A DNA stretch of 64,000 nt from an uncultured Lachnoclostridium sp. (GTDB lineage: Bacteria; Bacillota; Clostridia; Lachnospirales; Lachnospiraceae): contig CALWLW010000002.1 of assembly GCA_944381625.1 (NCBI GenBank), forward strand, positions 62,001-126,000. The letters are read 5' to 3'. The notes beneath the pieces were generated by a model that was given only the letters and a program-made list of their open reading frames with translations, did not search any database and had not been told where the DNA came from. Numbering within the stretch: the stretch's first letter is position 1; every line of letters begins with the position of its first letter. Made by a program: the position numbers and the translations under genes. Positions 28,509-37,448 of this stretch are shown here, piece by piece.

Positions 28509-28826
28509 ATGAGACTATTGGAGCGCCGGGGTGAGCGCCTCATCGTCCACCTTCCGGTGGAGCTGGATCATCACTGTACGGAGGAACTCAGGCGGGAGAT
28601 CGACCGGATACTGGAAAAAGAGCCGGTGTCAGAGCTGGAATTTGACTTTTCCGGCACCATCTTTATGGACAGCGCGGGCGTGGGCATGATTCTGGGACGG
28701 TATAAGATTATGCGGGCGCTGGACGGCCGCATGCTGGTCAGCCACATGGGGGCGCAGATCCGCAGGATCATGACGCTGTCGGGGATTCAGAACCATATTC
28801 CATTGGAGAAGGAGGAGGCATTATGA
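28509..28826 (+). CDS. spoIIAA: Anti-sigma F factor antagonist SpoIIAA
   Basis: A 105-residue STAS-domain protein. In the forespore, dephosphorylated SpoIIAA binds SpoIIAB and frees sigma F. The phosphorylated serine is in the motif IFMDSAGVGMILGRY. AAAGGAG precedes the ATG. The stop overlaps the spoIIAB start (ATGA). First gene of the classic spoIIA operon. Confidence 0.95.
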   Translation: MRLLERRGERLIVHLPVELDHHCTEELRREIDRILEKEPVSELEFDFSGTIFMDSAGVGMILGRYKIMRALDGRMLVSHMGAQIRRIMTLSGIQNHIPLEKEEAL

Positions 28827-29257
28827 AAAATGAAATGACGCTGGCATTTGACAGCATCTCACAGAACGAGGGGTTCGCAAGGGTCGCGGTGGCGGCTTTT
28901 GTGACCCAGCTCAATCCCACGCTGGAGGAGGTGGCGGACATTAAGACCGCCGTGTCGGAGGCCGTGACCAACGCCATCATCCATGGATACCCGGACGGCG
29001 TACATACGATTATCCTGCGGGCAGTGCTGCGCGACAGGACGGTGGAACTGTGGATCTCCGACGAGGGCGTGGGGATGGAGGATGTGAAAAAGGCCATGGA
29101 GCCCCTCTATACCAGCCGCCCGGAACTGGAGCGCTCCGGCATGGGCTTCATGTTCATGGAAGCGTTCATGGATCTGGTGCAGGTGGAATCGGCTCCGGGC
29201 ATCGGCACCACCGTCTATATGAAAAAGACGATTGGAGAAGTCAAACAGGGGGGCTGA
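28823..29257 (+). CDS. spoIIAB: Anti-sigma F factor and serine kinase SpoIIAB
   Basis: A 144-residue GHKL-fold kinase that holds sigma F inactive and phosphorylates SpoIIAA. The N-box (SEAVTNAIIHGY) and the G1 region (WISDEGVGMED), as well as SGMGFMFMEAFMD, are seen. Overlaps spoIIAA by four bases. Confidence 0.95.
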   Translation: MKNEMTLAFDSISQNEGFARVAVAAFVTQLNPTLEEVADIKTAVSEAVTNAIIHGYPDGVHTIILRAVLRDRTVELWISDEGVGMEDVKKAMEPLYTSRPELERSGMGFMFMEAFMDLVQVESAPGIGTTVYMKKTIGEVKQGG

Positions 29258-29265
29258 ATATCTTT

Positions 29266-30006
29266 ATGGAAGACACGATGGGATTGATTGAACGGTCGCA
29301 CCATGGGGATAAACAGGCCAGGGAAAAGCTGGTAAAAGAAAATATGGGACTGGTCTGGAGCATCGTGCGCCGTTTTGGCGGGCGCGGCGCCGACAGCGAA
29401 GACCTGTTCCAGATCGGCGCTATGGGGCTGATCAAAGCCATAGATAAATTTGACCCGTCCTTTGAGGTGAAATTTTCCACCTACGCGGTGCCCATGATCG
29501 CCGGCGAGATCAAACGCTTCCTGCGGGATGACGGTATCGTCAAGGTGAGCAGGACGCTGAAGGAAAACTGCTGGAAGATCCGCAGGGAGACGGAACAGTT
29601 CCGACAGAAAAAGGGGAGGGACCCCAATATGGAGGAACTGAGCATGCTGACCGGGCTTGGCCGGGAAGAGATCGCCATGTCGCTGGAAGCAGGGGTGGAG
29701 GTGGACTCACTGTACCGCCCCATCCATCAGAGCGACGGCAGCGAGACCTGCCTGATGGACCGGGTGGAGAGCCAGGGACACCTGGGCGGCGGGGAGGATC
29801 CGGAGAAAGAGCAGCTTTTGAACCGGGTGGTGCTGGAACAGCTGCTCTCAGAGCTGGAGGATTCGGAGCGCAGGCTGATCATGATGCGGTATATGCAGGA
29901 CAAGACCCAGACAGAGGTGGCCGGAGTCCTGGGCGTCTCCCAGGTACAGGTCAGCCGGATGGAGAAGAAGATCCTGGCGAGGATGCGTGAGAAGCTGACA
30001 GGGTAG
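29266..30006 (+). CDS. sigF: RNA polymerase sigma F factor
   Basis: The forespore-specific sigma factor, 246 residues from the ATG at 29266. AGGGGGG upstream is about 12 nt away, so an ATG at 29278 is an alternative start. Region 2 reads VWSIVRRFGGRGADSEDLFQ and KFSTYAVPMIAGEIKRF; region 4 ends in SQVQVSRMEKKILARMRE. Third gene of the spoIIA operon, followed at 127 bp by spoVAA, as in Bacillus. Confidence 0.95.
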   Translation: MEDTMGLIERSHHGDKQAREKLVKENMGLVWSIVRRFGGRGADSEDLFQIGAMGLIKAIDKFDPSFEVKFSTYAVPMIAGEIKRFLRDDGIVKVSRTLKENCWKIRRETEQFRQKKGRDPNMEELSMLTGLGREEIAMSLEAGVEVDSLYRPIHQSDGSETCLMDRVESQGHLGGGEDPEKEQLLNRVVLEQLLSELEDSERRLIMMRYMQDKTQTEVAGVLGVSQVQVSRMEKKILARMREKLTG

Positions 30007-30133
30007 ATTCCGGCGGGGATGCGTGAGAAGGGAATGGATCGGGGCGTATTCCCCGGACAGCTTTCAGGAAGACAAAGGATACGTATAAAAAATGGAAAAA
30101 TACAGATACTGACTCCATATATGGAGGTGCAGG

Positions 30134-30760
30134 ATGAACGGGATGCTGTATATAAAAATCGACAAGAACGTGGAAGTGGATCACGCGGATGTGACGCTGG
30201 GGGATGTGGCGAAGCTGGAATGTACGGATGAATCGGTGAAAAACCGGCTGAAGACGATGAAGCTTCTGAAGATCCGGGATGAGAAGAGCGGCCGCTACGT
30301 CTATTCGGTACTGGAGGTGATCCGACGCATCCATGAGATCTATCCCGGCCTGGAGATCCAGAACGAGGGCGAGGCGGACTTCATCATCGAGTATGAATCG
30401 CCGGCGTACAGCAGGAACCGCTGGAGCATGCTCAAAGTATCCCTGGTCTGTGTGACGCTTTTCATCGGCTCGGCGTTTTCCATTATGACGTTCAACAATG
30501 ATGTGGGTATCCCGGAGGTGTTCGCGCAGGTGTATCTGCTGGTCATGGGAAAGGAGTCCAACGGGTTCACGATCCTGGAACTCACTTATTCGGTGGGGAT
30601 CGCCGTGGGGATTCTGGTATTCTACAACCATTTCGGAGGCAAACGGATCACGAAAGATCCCACGCCCATCGAGGTGCAGATGCGCCTTTATGAAGACGAT
30701 GTGAACACGACCCTGATTGAAGGCTGCAACCGCAAGGAGACGCATATCGATGTGGATTAG
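30134..30760 (+). CDS. spoVAA: Stage V sporulation protein AA
   Basis: A 208-residue membrane protein with an N-terminal soluble domain (MLYIKIDKNVEVDHADVTLG) and two transmembrane helices (about residues 98-112 and 150-165). SpoVA proteins move dipicolinic acid into the forespore and release it on germination. The gene overlaps spoVAB by 11 bp. Confidence 0.88.
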   Translation: MNGMLYIKIDKNVEVDHADVTLGDVAKLECTDESVKNRLKTMKLLKIRDEKSGRYVYSVLEVIRRIHEIYPGLEIQNEGEADFIIEYESPAYSRNRWSMLKVSLVCVTLFIGSAFSIMTFNNDVGIPEVFAQVYLLVMGKESNGFTILELTYSVGIAVGILVFYNHFGGKRITKDPTPIEVQMRLYEDDVNTTLIEGCNRKETHIDVD

Positions 30761-31166
30761 ACAGATCTTTTTGGGAGTGACAGGGCTGTGCTGCGGACTG
30801 GCAGTGGCCGGCGGGCTGTTCGCCCTGCTCATTGCGCTGGGAACCATATCCCGTATGGCGGGCAAAACGCATACGGCAAAATATATCTGGTTTTATGAGG
30901 ACGCCACGGCTCTTGGCGGCGTCCTGGGAAATCTGTTCGGGCTCTATGAGATCCCGGTTCCGGCAGGACTCCCGGGCCTGGTGGTCTACGGACTGTTCGC
31001 GGGGATCTACACGGGAGCCTGGTCCATGGCCCTGACGGAGATCGTGGATGTGATCCCCATATTCAGCCGGAGGATCAGGCTGAAGACGGGCATGCCCTGG
31101 CTGATCCTGTCCATGGCCCTGGGCAGGACAGTGGGGGCCCTGATCTATTATGGGTGCGGTTTTTGA
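30750..31166 (+). CDS. spoVAB: Stage V sporulation protein AB
   Basis: A 138-residue membrane protein from the ATG at 30750 (MWIRQIFLGVTGLCCGLAVA), with about four hydrophobic helices and the motif MALTEIVDVIPIFSRRI typical of SpoVAB. Its stop abuts the convergent mntP stop with no gap. The remaining spoVA genes are not next to it: spoVAC is inverted at 33775 and spoVAD lies at 35605. Confidence 0.88.
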   Translation: MWIRQIFLGVTGLCCGLAVAGGLFALLIALGTISRMAGKTHTAKYIWFYEDATALGGVLGNLFGLYEIPVPAGLPGLVVYGLFAGIYTGAWSMALTEIVDVIPIFSRRIRLKTGMPWLILSMALGRTVGALIYYGCGF

Positions 31167-31730
31167 TCAGAACAGAATGCCCAGATGCTCCAGCAGGATC
31201 TTGAGGCCGATGAGGATCAGGATCGCGCCGCCGCAGAACTCGGCCTTTGCTTTGTAGATGGTGCCGAAGATATTTCCGATCTTTACGCCTGCGGCTGAAC
31301 AGACAAAAGTGGTGGCGCCGATGAATGCGGCAGCCGCCAGGATGTTCACGTTCAGGAAGGCAAAAGTGATCCCCACGGCCAGGGCGTCGATGCTGGTGGC
31401 CACGGCCAGCAGGAACATCTCTTTTGGGTCCATGGAGCCGTTGGAGCATTCTTCTTCACTGCCCAAAGACTCCCGGATCATATTGCCGCCGATGACGGCC
31501 AGCAGGATGAAGGCCACCCAGTGGTCCACGGATTCGATATACCGGGTGAACGACCGTCCCAGGAAATAACCGATGGTGGGCATCAGGGCCTGGAAGCCGC
31601 CGAACCAGAGGCCGGCCAGGGAACATTCTCTGGCGGCCGCTTTGGGGACCGCCAGTCCTTTACAGACAGAGACGGCAAAAGCGTCCATGGACAGGCCTAC
31701 GGCCAGGATAAACAGTTCTATTAAGCTCAT
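31167..31730 (-). CDS. mntP: Manganese efflux pump MntP
   Basis: A 187-residue, six-helix membrane protein that exports Mn(II). Two symmetric halves each carry the diagnostic motif: [14 protein letters not shown] near the N-terminus and [15 protein letters not shown] in the middle. I saw no yybP-ykoY manganese riboswitch upstream, which is often present before mntP. Instead a short tandem repeat lies there. The gene probably follows the ABC-F gene on the same strand. Confidence 0.93.
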   Translation of the reverse strand: MSLIELFILAVGLSMDAFAVSVCKGLAVPKAAARECSLAGLWFGGFQALMPTIGYFLGRSFTRYIESVDHWVAFILLAVIGGNMIRESLGSEEECSNGSMDPKEMFLLAVATSIDALAVGITFAFLNVNILAAAAFIGATTFVCSAAGVKIGNIFGTIYKAKAEFCGGAILILIGLKILLEHLGILF

Positions 31731-31782
31731 AGCAGTTGTCCTTTCTTATGTTCTTTCACAGTATTCTGCGAGTTCTCAGAGC

Positions 31783-31857
31783 GATTTTCGACGGGGACAG
31801 CGTCCGCCGGATTTCAGCGGGGGCGTCCGCCGGGATTTCGACGGGGCATCCGCCGGG
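31783..31857. repeat. Short imperfect tandem repeat between the ABC-F and mntP genes
   Basis: Three units of 23-27 bp built on ATTTCGACGGGG and CCGCCGGG, in the minus-strand gap between the two genes. Function unknown; it may be a degenerate attenuator or a slippage product. Confidence 0.6.
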
Positions 31858-31860
31858 ATT

Positions 31861-33705
31861 TCAGCCTCTTCCCCCCGGGTGGAACTCTGCCCACACGTCA
31901 TACCACTCCAGACAGCGGTCCGTGTATTCCTGCAGAAGCGTCTCTTCCTCCTCCTGCCGGGCGTCCGGATAAGAGGGATCCTCCCAGAGACGTTCCCAGT
32001 CGCATCCGGCGTAAAAGTCTTCCAGCCGGCAGCGGCACTGCTCCAGGGGCTCCGCCGCCAGGGACAGGCGCCAGTCTTCATACATCTGTTCCGTGGACAG
32101 CTCTCTTGGGCGCCGTTCCGCTTTGGGAACATTCAAAAGGCCGCTGATCAGCGCCTGTTCCTCTGCCTGAACCCCCGCGGGGGTGCGGGAGGCGTTCTTG
32201 CCGCAGTATTCCATATAGTGGGCATAGCCGAAGGGATAATACAGCACGGAATCTTCCCCGAAGACCAGCAGGGCGTCGGCGACCTGCCGGATAAAATAGC
32301 GGTCGTGGGACACGAAGAGCATGGTGCCGGTGTAGGCGCGGAAAGCGGACTCCAGCGTTTCCCTGGCGGGAATGTCCATGTGGTTGGTGGGCTCGTCCAG
32401 GATGAAAAAGTTGGGACGGCTCTGGAAAAGCTCCGCCAGCACCAGCCGGGATTTTTCTCCCCCGGACAGGGAAGAGACTTTCTTCTGGGCGTCGCGTCCG
32501 GAGAAAAGGAAGCTGCCCAGGGCGTCGCGCACTTCCTTCTCCGTCATGGCGGGAAAGAGGCTGTGGAAATGCTCCGCCACGCTCTGGTCGGATGAGAGAG
32601 AGGCGGTGTGCTGGTCGAAATAGCCGGCCTGTACGCGCAGGCCCAGAGTACATTTCCCTTTGAAGGGCGGAATGAGGCCGGCCGCCGTTTTCAAAAAGGT
32701 GGTCTTACCGGCTCCGTTGGGACCGATGATGCCGATCTTCTGTCCCCGGCGCACCCGCAGGGAAAGTTCCAGGAGAGTCCGGTCGTAACCGATCTGCAGA
32801 TGCTCCGCCTCCAGCACCCATTTGGAGCTGAGGGTTTCCGGCGCGATCTCCCCGGTGAAGATATGGGCGTCGTCACGGCAGGGCTTTTCTATCCGGGGCA
32901 TCCGTTCCAGGATCTTTTTTCTGGAGCGGGCAAACGCCGCTTTTTTCGGTTTATGTTTGAAGCGTTCGACGAGGTTTTCCAGGCGCTGGATCTCTTCCTG
33001 CTGATTCTGATAGGCTTTTTCCTGGAGCCGGATATTTTTCAGCTTCTGTTCCCGGTAGGAGGTGTAGTTCCCCGCGTAACGGGTCAGCCTGCCGTCCTGG
33101 AGCTCCCAGACCACATCCGCCGTCTGATCCAGAAAGTAACGGTCATGGGACACGATGACCACCGCCTTTTCATAATCCCGCAGATACGCTTCCAGCCATT
33201 CTGTGGTATCAGCGTCAAGATGATTGGTGGGTTCGTCCAGGAGCAGAAGGTCCGGTTTCTGAAGAAGGAGACGGATCAGCGCCAGCTTGGTCTGTTCGCC
33301 TCCGGAGAACTGGGAGATGGTTTTTTTCTTGTCTTCTTTTGAGAGGCCGAAGCCGGTGAGGATGCGGTCGTACTCCTGCTCCCAGGCAAAACGGTCCCGG
33401 TCCCACTGGTCGGGGCAGGGACAGGCCTTCAGAAGCTCCTGCTCCAGCGTGACGGAAGGGTCAGAAAAAGCCTGCTGATGCAGCAGGCCTATGGTAATGC
33501 GCCGGGAGGTACAGAGTCCCCCCTGGCTGGAATCGTCCCGGTCCAGATGCAGTTCTCCCGCCAGAAGCTTAAGAAGGGTGGTCTTCCCTGAGCCGTTCCG
33601 CCCCACCAGGGCGATCTTTTCCGTTCCTTTGATCTCAAAATGAAAATGTGAAAGGATGGTCTGCCCCCCAATACTCAGGGAGCCGTCCTGAATCTGTAAA
33701 AGCAT
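31861..33705 (-). CDS. ABC-F family ribosome-associated ATPase
   Basis: 614 residues from the ATG at 33705, after GGAGGG. Two ATP-binding cassettes have Walker A motifs GRNGSGKTT and GPNGAGKTT, signatures FSGGEQTKLAL and LSGGEKSRLVL, and Walker B DEPTNHLD and DEPTNHMD. The linker (RKKILERMPRIEKP) is the inter-domain arm that reaches the ribosome in ABC-F proteins. No transmembrane domain is present. Members include EttA-like factors and antibiotic-resistance proteins; which one this is cannot be told. The last 90 residues are a variable C-terminal extension rich in Glu, Trp and Tyr. Confidence 0.9.
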   Translation of the reverse strand: MLLQIQDGSLSIGGQTILSHFHFEIKGTEKIALVGRNGSGKTTLLKLLAGELHLDRDDSSQGGLCTSRRITIGLLHQQAFSDPSVTLEQELLKACPCPDQWDRDRFAWEQEYDRILTGFGLSKEDKKKTISQFSGGEQTKLALIRLLLQKPDLLLLDEPTNHLDADTTEWLEAYLRDYEKAVVIVSHDRYFLDQTADVVWELQDGRLTRYAGNYTSYREQKLKNIRLQEKAYQNQQEEIQRLENLVERFKHKPKKAAFARSRKKILERMPRIEKPCRDDAHIFTGEIAPETLSSKWVLEAEHLQIGYDRTLLELSLRVRRGQKIGIIGPNGAGKTTFLKTAAGLIPPFKGKCTLGLRVQAGYFDQHTASLSSDQSVAEHFHSLFPAMTEKEVRDALGSFLFSGRDAQKKVSSLSGGEKSRLVLAELFQSRPNFFILDEPTNHMDIPARETLESAFRAYTGTMLFVSHDRYFIRQVADALLVFGEDSVLYYPFGYAHYMEYCGKNASRTPAGVQAEEQALISGLLNVPKAERRPRELSTEQMYEDWRLSLAAEPLEQCRCRLEDFYAGCDWERLWEDPSYPDARQEEEETLLQEYTDRCLEWYDVWAEFHPGGRG

Positions 33706-33774
33706 GATTCCCTCCAAGGAAATTTGTCGTGAAACTACTATAACAAAAGAGGAGGGAAGATGCAACCCGGAAAA

Positions 33775-34233
33775 TCAGATTCCCAGCCCCTTGCCCAGCC
33801 AGTACAGGAATCCCAGCACCCAGCTGGTGAATACACCATAGAGGATGACCGGCCCCGCAATGGTGAAGATCTTGCAGCCGATGCCGAAAACCTGGCCCTC
33901 TTTTTTGTATTCGATGGCCGACGCGGCGACGCCGTTGGCGAAGCCGGTGATGGGAACCAGCGCGCCGGCGCCGCCCCATTTGGCGATGGCCGGGTAGATG
34001 TTCAGGCCTGTGAGCACCACGCTTAGCAGGATCAGCAGGATGGAACACCAGGTTCCGGCCGTTTCCTGATCCACGCCCGCCTGCATGACCAGGCTGGTGA
34101 TCAGCTGTCCCAGGGTGCAGATGACGCCTCCGGTGAAAAATGCGTGGAGCATTTCCCTGGGAAGGCTGTGGGTGGGCGTCACCTGCTTGACATATTCATT
34201 GTATTGCTGTTTTTGTTCGTCGCTTACACTCAT
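33775..34233 (-). CDS. spoVAC: Stage V sporulation protein AC
   Basis: A 152-residue membrane protein matching SpoVAC: the N-terminus ends YVKQVTPTHSLPREMLHAFF, followed by about four helices and the conserved AGALVPITGFANGVAASAIE. In Bacillus, SpoVAC is a mechanosensitive channel for dipicolinic acid release. It is encoded on the minus strand, separated from spoVAA-spoVAB by mntP and the ABC-F gene and from spoVAD by the AEC gene. AAGGAGCG precedes the start. Confidence 0.9.
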   Translation of the reverse strand: MSVSDEQKQQYNEYVKQVTPTHSLPREMLHAFFTGGVICTLGQLITSLVMQAGVDQETAGTWCSILLILLSVVLTGLNIYPAIAKWGGAGALVPITGFANGVAASAIEYKKEGQVFGIGCKIFTIAGPVILYGVFTSWVLGFLYWLGKGLGI

Positions 34234-34380
34234 GGTTTACGCTCCTTGTTTTTCCTTAGTCTGCCCGGATCAGGCCGCCTGTATGCAGGAGGGATTAAAT
34301 TGTGCCCGTTGTTATGGGCGTCGGGCGCTTTTGCTATAGCTGCGATCGGCCGGTGCGCAGCGGCTCCGTCGTCTCGCCGC

Positions 34381-34409
34381 TTGCATCGACTCATCAGACT
34401 GTTTATAAT
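34381..34409 (+). promoter_or_regulatory. Promoter of the AEC transporter gene
   Basis: TTGCAT (34381-34386), 17-bp spacer, TATAAT (34404-34409). The rest of the gap to spoVAC (from 34234) is GC-rich with short inverted repeats and holds no gene. Confidence 0.75.
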
Positions 34410-34436
34410 GGGGAAAGATGACAGGAGGGAGAACGA

Positions 34437-35414
34437 ATGATATTACTGAAACAGATGATGGTTTTATTTTTGCTGATGCTGGTGGGCGTTGTCTGCCGGA
34501 AAAAGAGCGTCCTGAATGACGAGGCGGCCAGGCGGCTGTCTTCGCTGGTGGTGAAGGTGGCGAATCCGGCGCTGATCCTTTCGTCCAGCATCAACCAGGA
34601 ATCCGTGATCCGGGGAGAAGAGTTTCTGCAGATCTTCTTACTGGCTGCAGGCATCTATGCCGCGCTGCTTCTGGCCGCGCAGTTTCTGCCGGTACTGCTT
34701 GGGGCCGGCCGTTCGGAGTATGGTGTGTACCGGGTGATGTTCATTTTTTCCAATATTGGTTTTATGGGATTTCCGATGATCTCGGCGGTCTACGGGAGCC
34801 AGGCGCTTCTGAAGGCGTCCCCGTTCCTGATCGTATTTAACTGTCTGGTCTATACCTACGGGATTCAGATGCTGAGCGGAGACGCGGGAGCGAAGTCAGT
34901 ATCAGCCGGAGGGACAGGAGCGAAGGGGGCGATGAATGGAGAACCAGGAGAAAGTACAGGGTTGCAGTGGAAGCGGATCCTGAACATGGGCGTGCTCGCC
35001 TGCATCCTGTCTCTGGCGCTCTATCTGTTGGCCGTGCCTGTTCCGGATTTTGTGGAGAGCGCGGTGGACTATCTGGGAGGACTGACCACGCCGCTGAGCA
35101 TGATCATCATCGGCGATTCCCTGGCGCAGATTCCGCTGAAGCAGTTGTTTGCGGATAAAAGGCTTCTGATATTTTCCCTGCTGAAGCTGATCCCGGTTCC
35201 GGTGCTGGGCACGTTCGCGGTACTTGCCCTGGGCGTGAGCCCGGAAGTGGCGGGCGTCTGCATGATCATCTTTGCCGCGCCGGTGGCCAGCATGACGGTG
35301 ATGCTGGCGCAGGAATACGGCGGAAGCCTGGAACTGGCCACGAAAGGTGTGGCGCTCACGACCCTTCTGTCCGTGGCGACGATTCCGCTGGTTTCCCTGA
35401 TTACCGGCGTTTGA
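34437..35414 (+). CDS. AEC-family (auxin efflux carrier-like) transporter
   Basis: A 325-residue membrane protein with about ten hydrophobic helices. The start (MMVLFLLMLVGVVCRKKSVL) and the motif MSMIIIGDSLAQIPL-like region (LSMIIIGDSLAQIPLKQLF) are typical of bacterial AEC permeases such as MleP-type malate carriers. Substrates are organic acids or small anions in characterised members. AGGAGGGAGAACGA lies before the ATG. A Gly/Ser/Ala-rich insert (about residues 150-178) splits the two halves. A structured repeat follows the stop. Confidence 0.88.
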   Translation: MILLKQMMVLFLLMLVGVVCRKKSVLNDEAARRLSSLVVKVANPALILSSSINQESVIRGEEFLQIFLLAAGIYAALLLAAQFLPVLLGAGRSEYGVYRVMFIFSNIGFMGFPMISAVYGSQALLKASPFLIVFNCLVYTYGIQMLSGDAGAKSVSAGGTGAKGAMNGEPGESTGLQWKRILNMGVLACILSLALYLLAVPVPDFVESAVDYLGGLTTPLSMIIIGDSLAQIPLKQLFADKRLLIFSLLKLIPVPVLGTFAVLALGVSPEVAGVCMIIFAAPVASMTVMLAQEYGGSLELATKGVALTTLLSVATIPLVSLITGV

Positions 35415-35425
35415 TACAACGATTT

Positions 35426-35534
35426 GTAACTATTCAGCCATGCCTCTCGGATTCCCGCAGCTAACGCTGCTCTATCGCCGCCCCGGCGGCTGAATCCTCG
35501 ATCAGGGCTAAGCGCCCTATGCCTGAATAGTTAC
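35426..35534. repeat. Structured interspersed repeat, copy 2 (one-module form)
   Basis: 109 bp. It matches the left half of copies 1 and 3, then jumps from CCCTATGCC directly to the right end (TGAATAGTTAC), so the second inverted module is missing. The ends GTAACTATTCA and TGAATAGTTAC are perfect inverted repeats of 11 bp. Confidence 0.78.
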
Positions 35535-35604
35535 GAATATTTTTCTCCTTTTCAGAAAAACTATGTAGAAAAACGACGCCATAGTCTGAGAAAGGAGCCT
35601 GGTC

Positions 35605-36633
35605 ATGACAGAGAGAAAAGGGAGAGCCAGCGTAAGTTTCGGGGAGCCGCCGCGGATCATAGCCGCCGCCTCCATCGTGGGAAGCAAGGAGGGCGACGGC
35701 CCGCTGGGGCATCTGTTCGACGTGATCGAGCCGGACCCGAAATTCGGCAAAAATACCTGGGAAGAAGCGGAGAGCGAGCTGCAGCTTTTGACGGCCCGTA
35801 AGGCCATGGAGAAAGCGGGGATGAATGAGGAACAGATCCGCTACCTGTTTGCCGGCGACCTGCTGGCCCAGGGAATCGCCACTTCCTACGGGATCATGGA
35901 ACTGCAGATCCCGCTGTTCGGCCTGTACGGAGCCTGCTCCACCTGCGGGGAAAGCCTGTCCCTGGCGTCCATGGCGGTGAACGCGGGATATGCGGAGTGC
36001 GCCATGGCTTTGACGTCCAGCCATTTTGCCAGCGCGGAAAAGGAGTTTCGATTTCCCCTGGAGTACGCGGGACAGCGTCCCTTATCGACTACCTGGACGG
36101 TCACCGGTTCCGGGGCCTTTGTACTTGCCGCCGCCGGATGCGCGGCGGCCGAAAACGCCTCTGTATGTATCAAAGGTATCACCACCGGTAAAGTCGTGGA
36201 CTATGGAGTGAAGGATTCCATGCATATGGGCGCGGCCATGGCCCCGGCCGCTGCGGACACGATCTACCGCCATCTGATGGATTTCGGCAGGGAAGCCGGG
36301 GAGTACGACCGGATCATCACCGGCGACCTGGGGAGCATCGGCCAGACCATCTTAAAGGATCTGCTGAGGGAGCGGGCCATCGAGCTGGACGGCATCCACG
36401 AGGACTGCGGCATGCTGGTCTATGACCCGGATTCCCAGGACACCCATGCGGGAGGTTCCGGCTGCGGCTGCGCGGCGGTGGTGCTGGCTTCGTATATCCT
36501 GCCCAGGCTCATGCGCGGAGAATGGAAGCGGGTGCTTCTGGTGCCCACCGGCGCGCTTCTGTCCAAGGTGAGCTTCAACGAGGGCAAATCCATACCCGGG
36601 ATCGCCCATGGGGTGGTGTTTGAGAGCGTGTGA
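35605..36633 (+). CDS. spoVAD: Stage V sporulation protein AD
   Basis: A 342-residue protein with a thiolase-like (condensing enzyme) fold, matching SpoVAD, which binds dipicolinic acid in the forespore. The Cys-containing stretch LFGLYGACSTCGESLSLAS and the later DTHAGGSGCGCAAVVLASY are conserved family features. AAGGAGCC lies before the ATG. It stands alone on the plus strand, apart from spoVAC. No spoVAE was found within the window. Confidence 0.93.
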   Translation: MTERKGRASVSFGEPPRIIAAASIVGSKEGDGPLGHLFDVIEPDPKFGKNTWEEAESELQLLTARKAMEKAGMNEEQIRYLFAGDLLAQGIATSYGIMELQIPLFGLYGACSTCGESLSLASMAVNAGYAECAMALTSSHFASAEKEFRFPLEYAGQRPLSTTWTVTGSGAFVLAAAGCAAAENASVCIKGITTGKVVDYGVKDSMHMGAAMAPAAADTIYRHLMDFGREAGEYDRIITGDLGSIGQTILKDLLRERAIELDGIHEDCGMLVYDPDSQDTHAGGSGCGCAAVVLASYILPRLMRGEWKRVLLVPTGALLSKVSFNEGKSIPGIAHGVVFESV

Positions 36634-36788
36634 ACTGTTATTACACACAGCCGCCCGCCCCCATGCGGAACTTGTTTGAGATGCGTTACTATCCCCAGCC
36701 ACCCCGCCCACATGCGCACTCGTCGCATCTTCGATGCTCCAGTTCCGCTCCTTACGGAGAAAAATTTTTCCATAATCAAAAAAACCTG
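36634..36788. other. Intergenic region with nested inverted repeats
   Basis: GCGGAACT (36665-36672) pairs with AGTTCCGC (36741-36748), and inside it GATGCG (36680-36685) with CGCATC (36724-36729). It could be a second repeat family or a terminator region for spoVAD. No ORF is convincing here. Confidence 0.5.
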
Positions 36789-36816
36789 TTGCATGCTGAA
36801 AAAAATATGGTAAACT
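36789..36816 (+). promoter_or_regulatory. Promoter of the phospholipase-C-like/larE/addAB run
   Basis: TTGCAT (36789-36794), 16-bp spacer, TAAACT (36811-36816), about 45 bp before the start codon. Confidence 0.6.
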
Positions 36817-36861
36817 GTTTATGGTTTCGGTATTTGGTTTTGGTATGTGGAGGGTAGACCA

Positions 36862-37440
36862 TTGAGAAAGAAATCACATCTTTGTCTGGCAGGTTTTCTG
36901 GTAAGGAGCCTGGATCATAAGATACTGCGCCGCAGGTGGAGGGCGTTCTATGTGGGAAGTATTCTTCCTGACTGCCGTCCGGCGTTTGTAACGGTGCGCC
37001 ATGAGTTTGACGAGACTTTTGACCTGGTGGAAGAGAAGGTCAGAAGGCTGGTGGAGACGGATCTGTACCGTCCCGAGGACTGCATCCGTTACATGGTAGA
37101 TCTGGGACAGGTGATGCATTACATTGCGGATTACTTTACGTTCCCCCACAACAGCCATTATCCCGGAAACCTGAAGGATCATTGCATTTATGAGAACAAA
37201 CTGAAGCACCGGCTCCGCAGATATATCAGCGAGGATCATGCGGTGTTTCATATGGCCTATCCGGGGACTTTCATGTCGGCGGACGAGATCCTGGACTATA
37301 TCCGGAAGGCACATGAAGAATATATGCAGAAGACCAGATCGGTGGAGGAGGACTGTGAGTTTATCACCAGGGTCAGTTCCCGGGTGCTGAGCGGAGTCCT
37401 TTGCCTGGCAGAAGAGCCGGTACTGGTATTTGCGGCTTAG
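36862..37440 (+). CDS. Zinc-dependent phospholipase C-like protein
   Basis: 192 residues from a TTG at 36862, with GGAGGG eight bases upstream; a GTG at 36847 is the other option. His residues in KKSHLCLAG and MHYIADYFTFPHN (H-x3-D ... H) match the trinuclear zinc site of the phospholipase C / S1-P1 nuclease fold. No signal peptide is evident, so it probably acts inside the cell. Family members of this small type are common in Clostridia and uncharacterised. larE follows nine bp later. Confidence 0.75.
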   Translation: MRKKSHLCLAGFLVRSLDHKILRRRWRAFYVGSILPDCRPAFVTVRHEFDETFDLVEEKVRRLVETDLYRPEDCIRYMVDLGQVMHYIADYFTFPHNSHYPGNLKDHCIYENKLKHRLRRYISEDHAVFHMAYPGTFMSADEILDYIRKAHEEYMQKTRSVEEDCEFITRVSSRVLSGVLCLAEEPVLVFAA

Positions 37441-37448
37441 GAGTATAT

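Noticed and set aside
31573-32595. Plus-strand frame of 340 codons opposite mntP and the ABC-F gene
   Set aside because: Spans two real minus-strand genes and the repeat between them; no domain.
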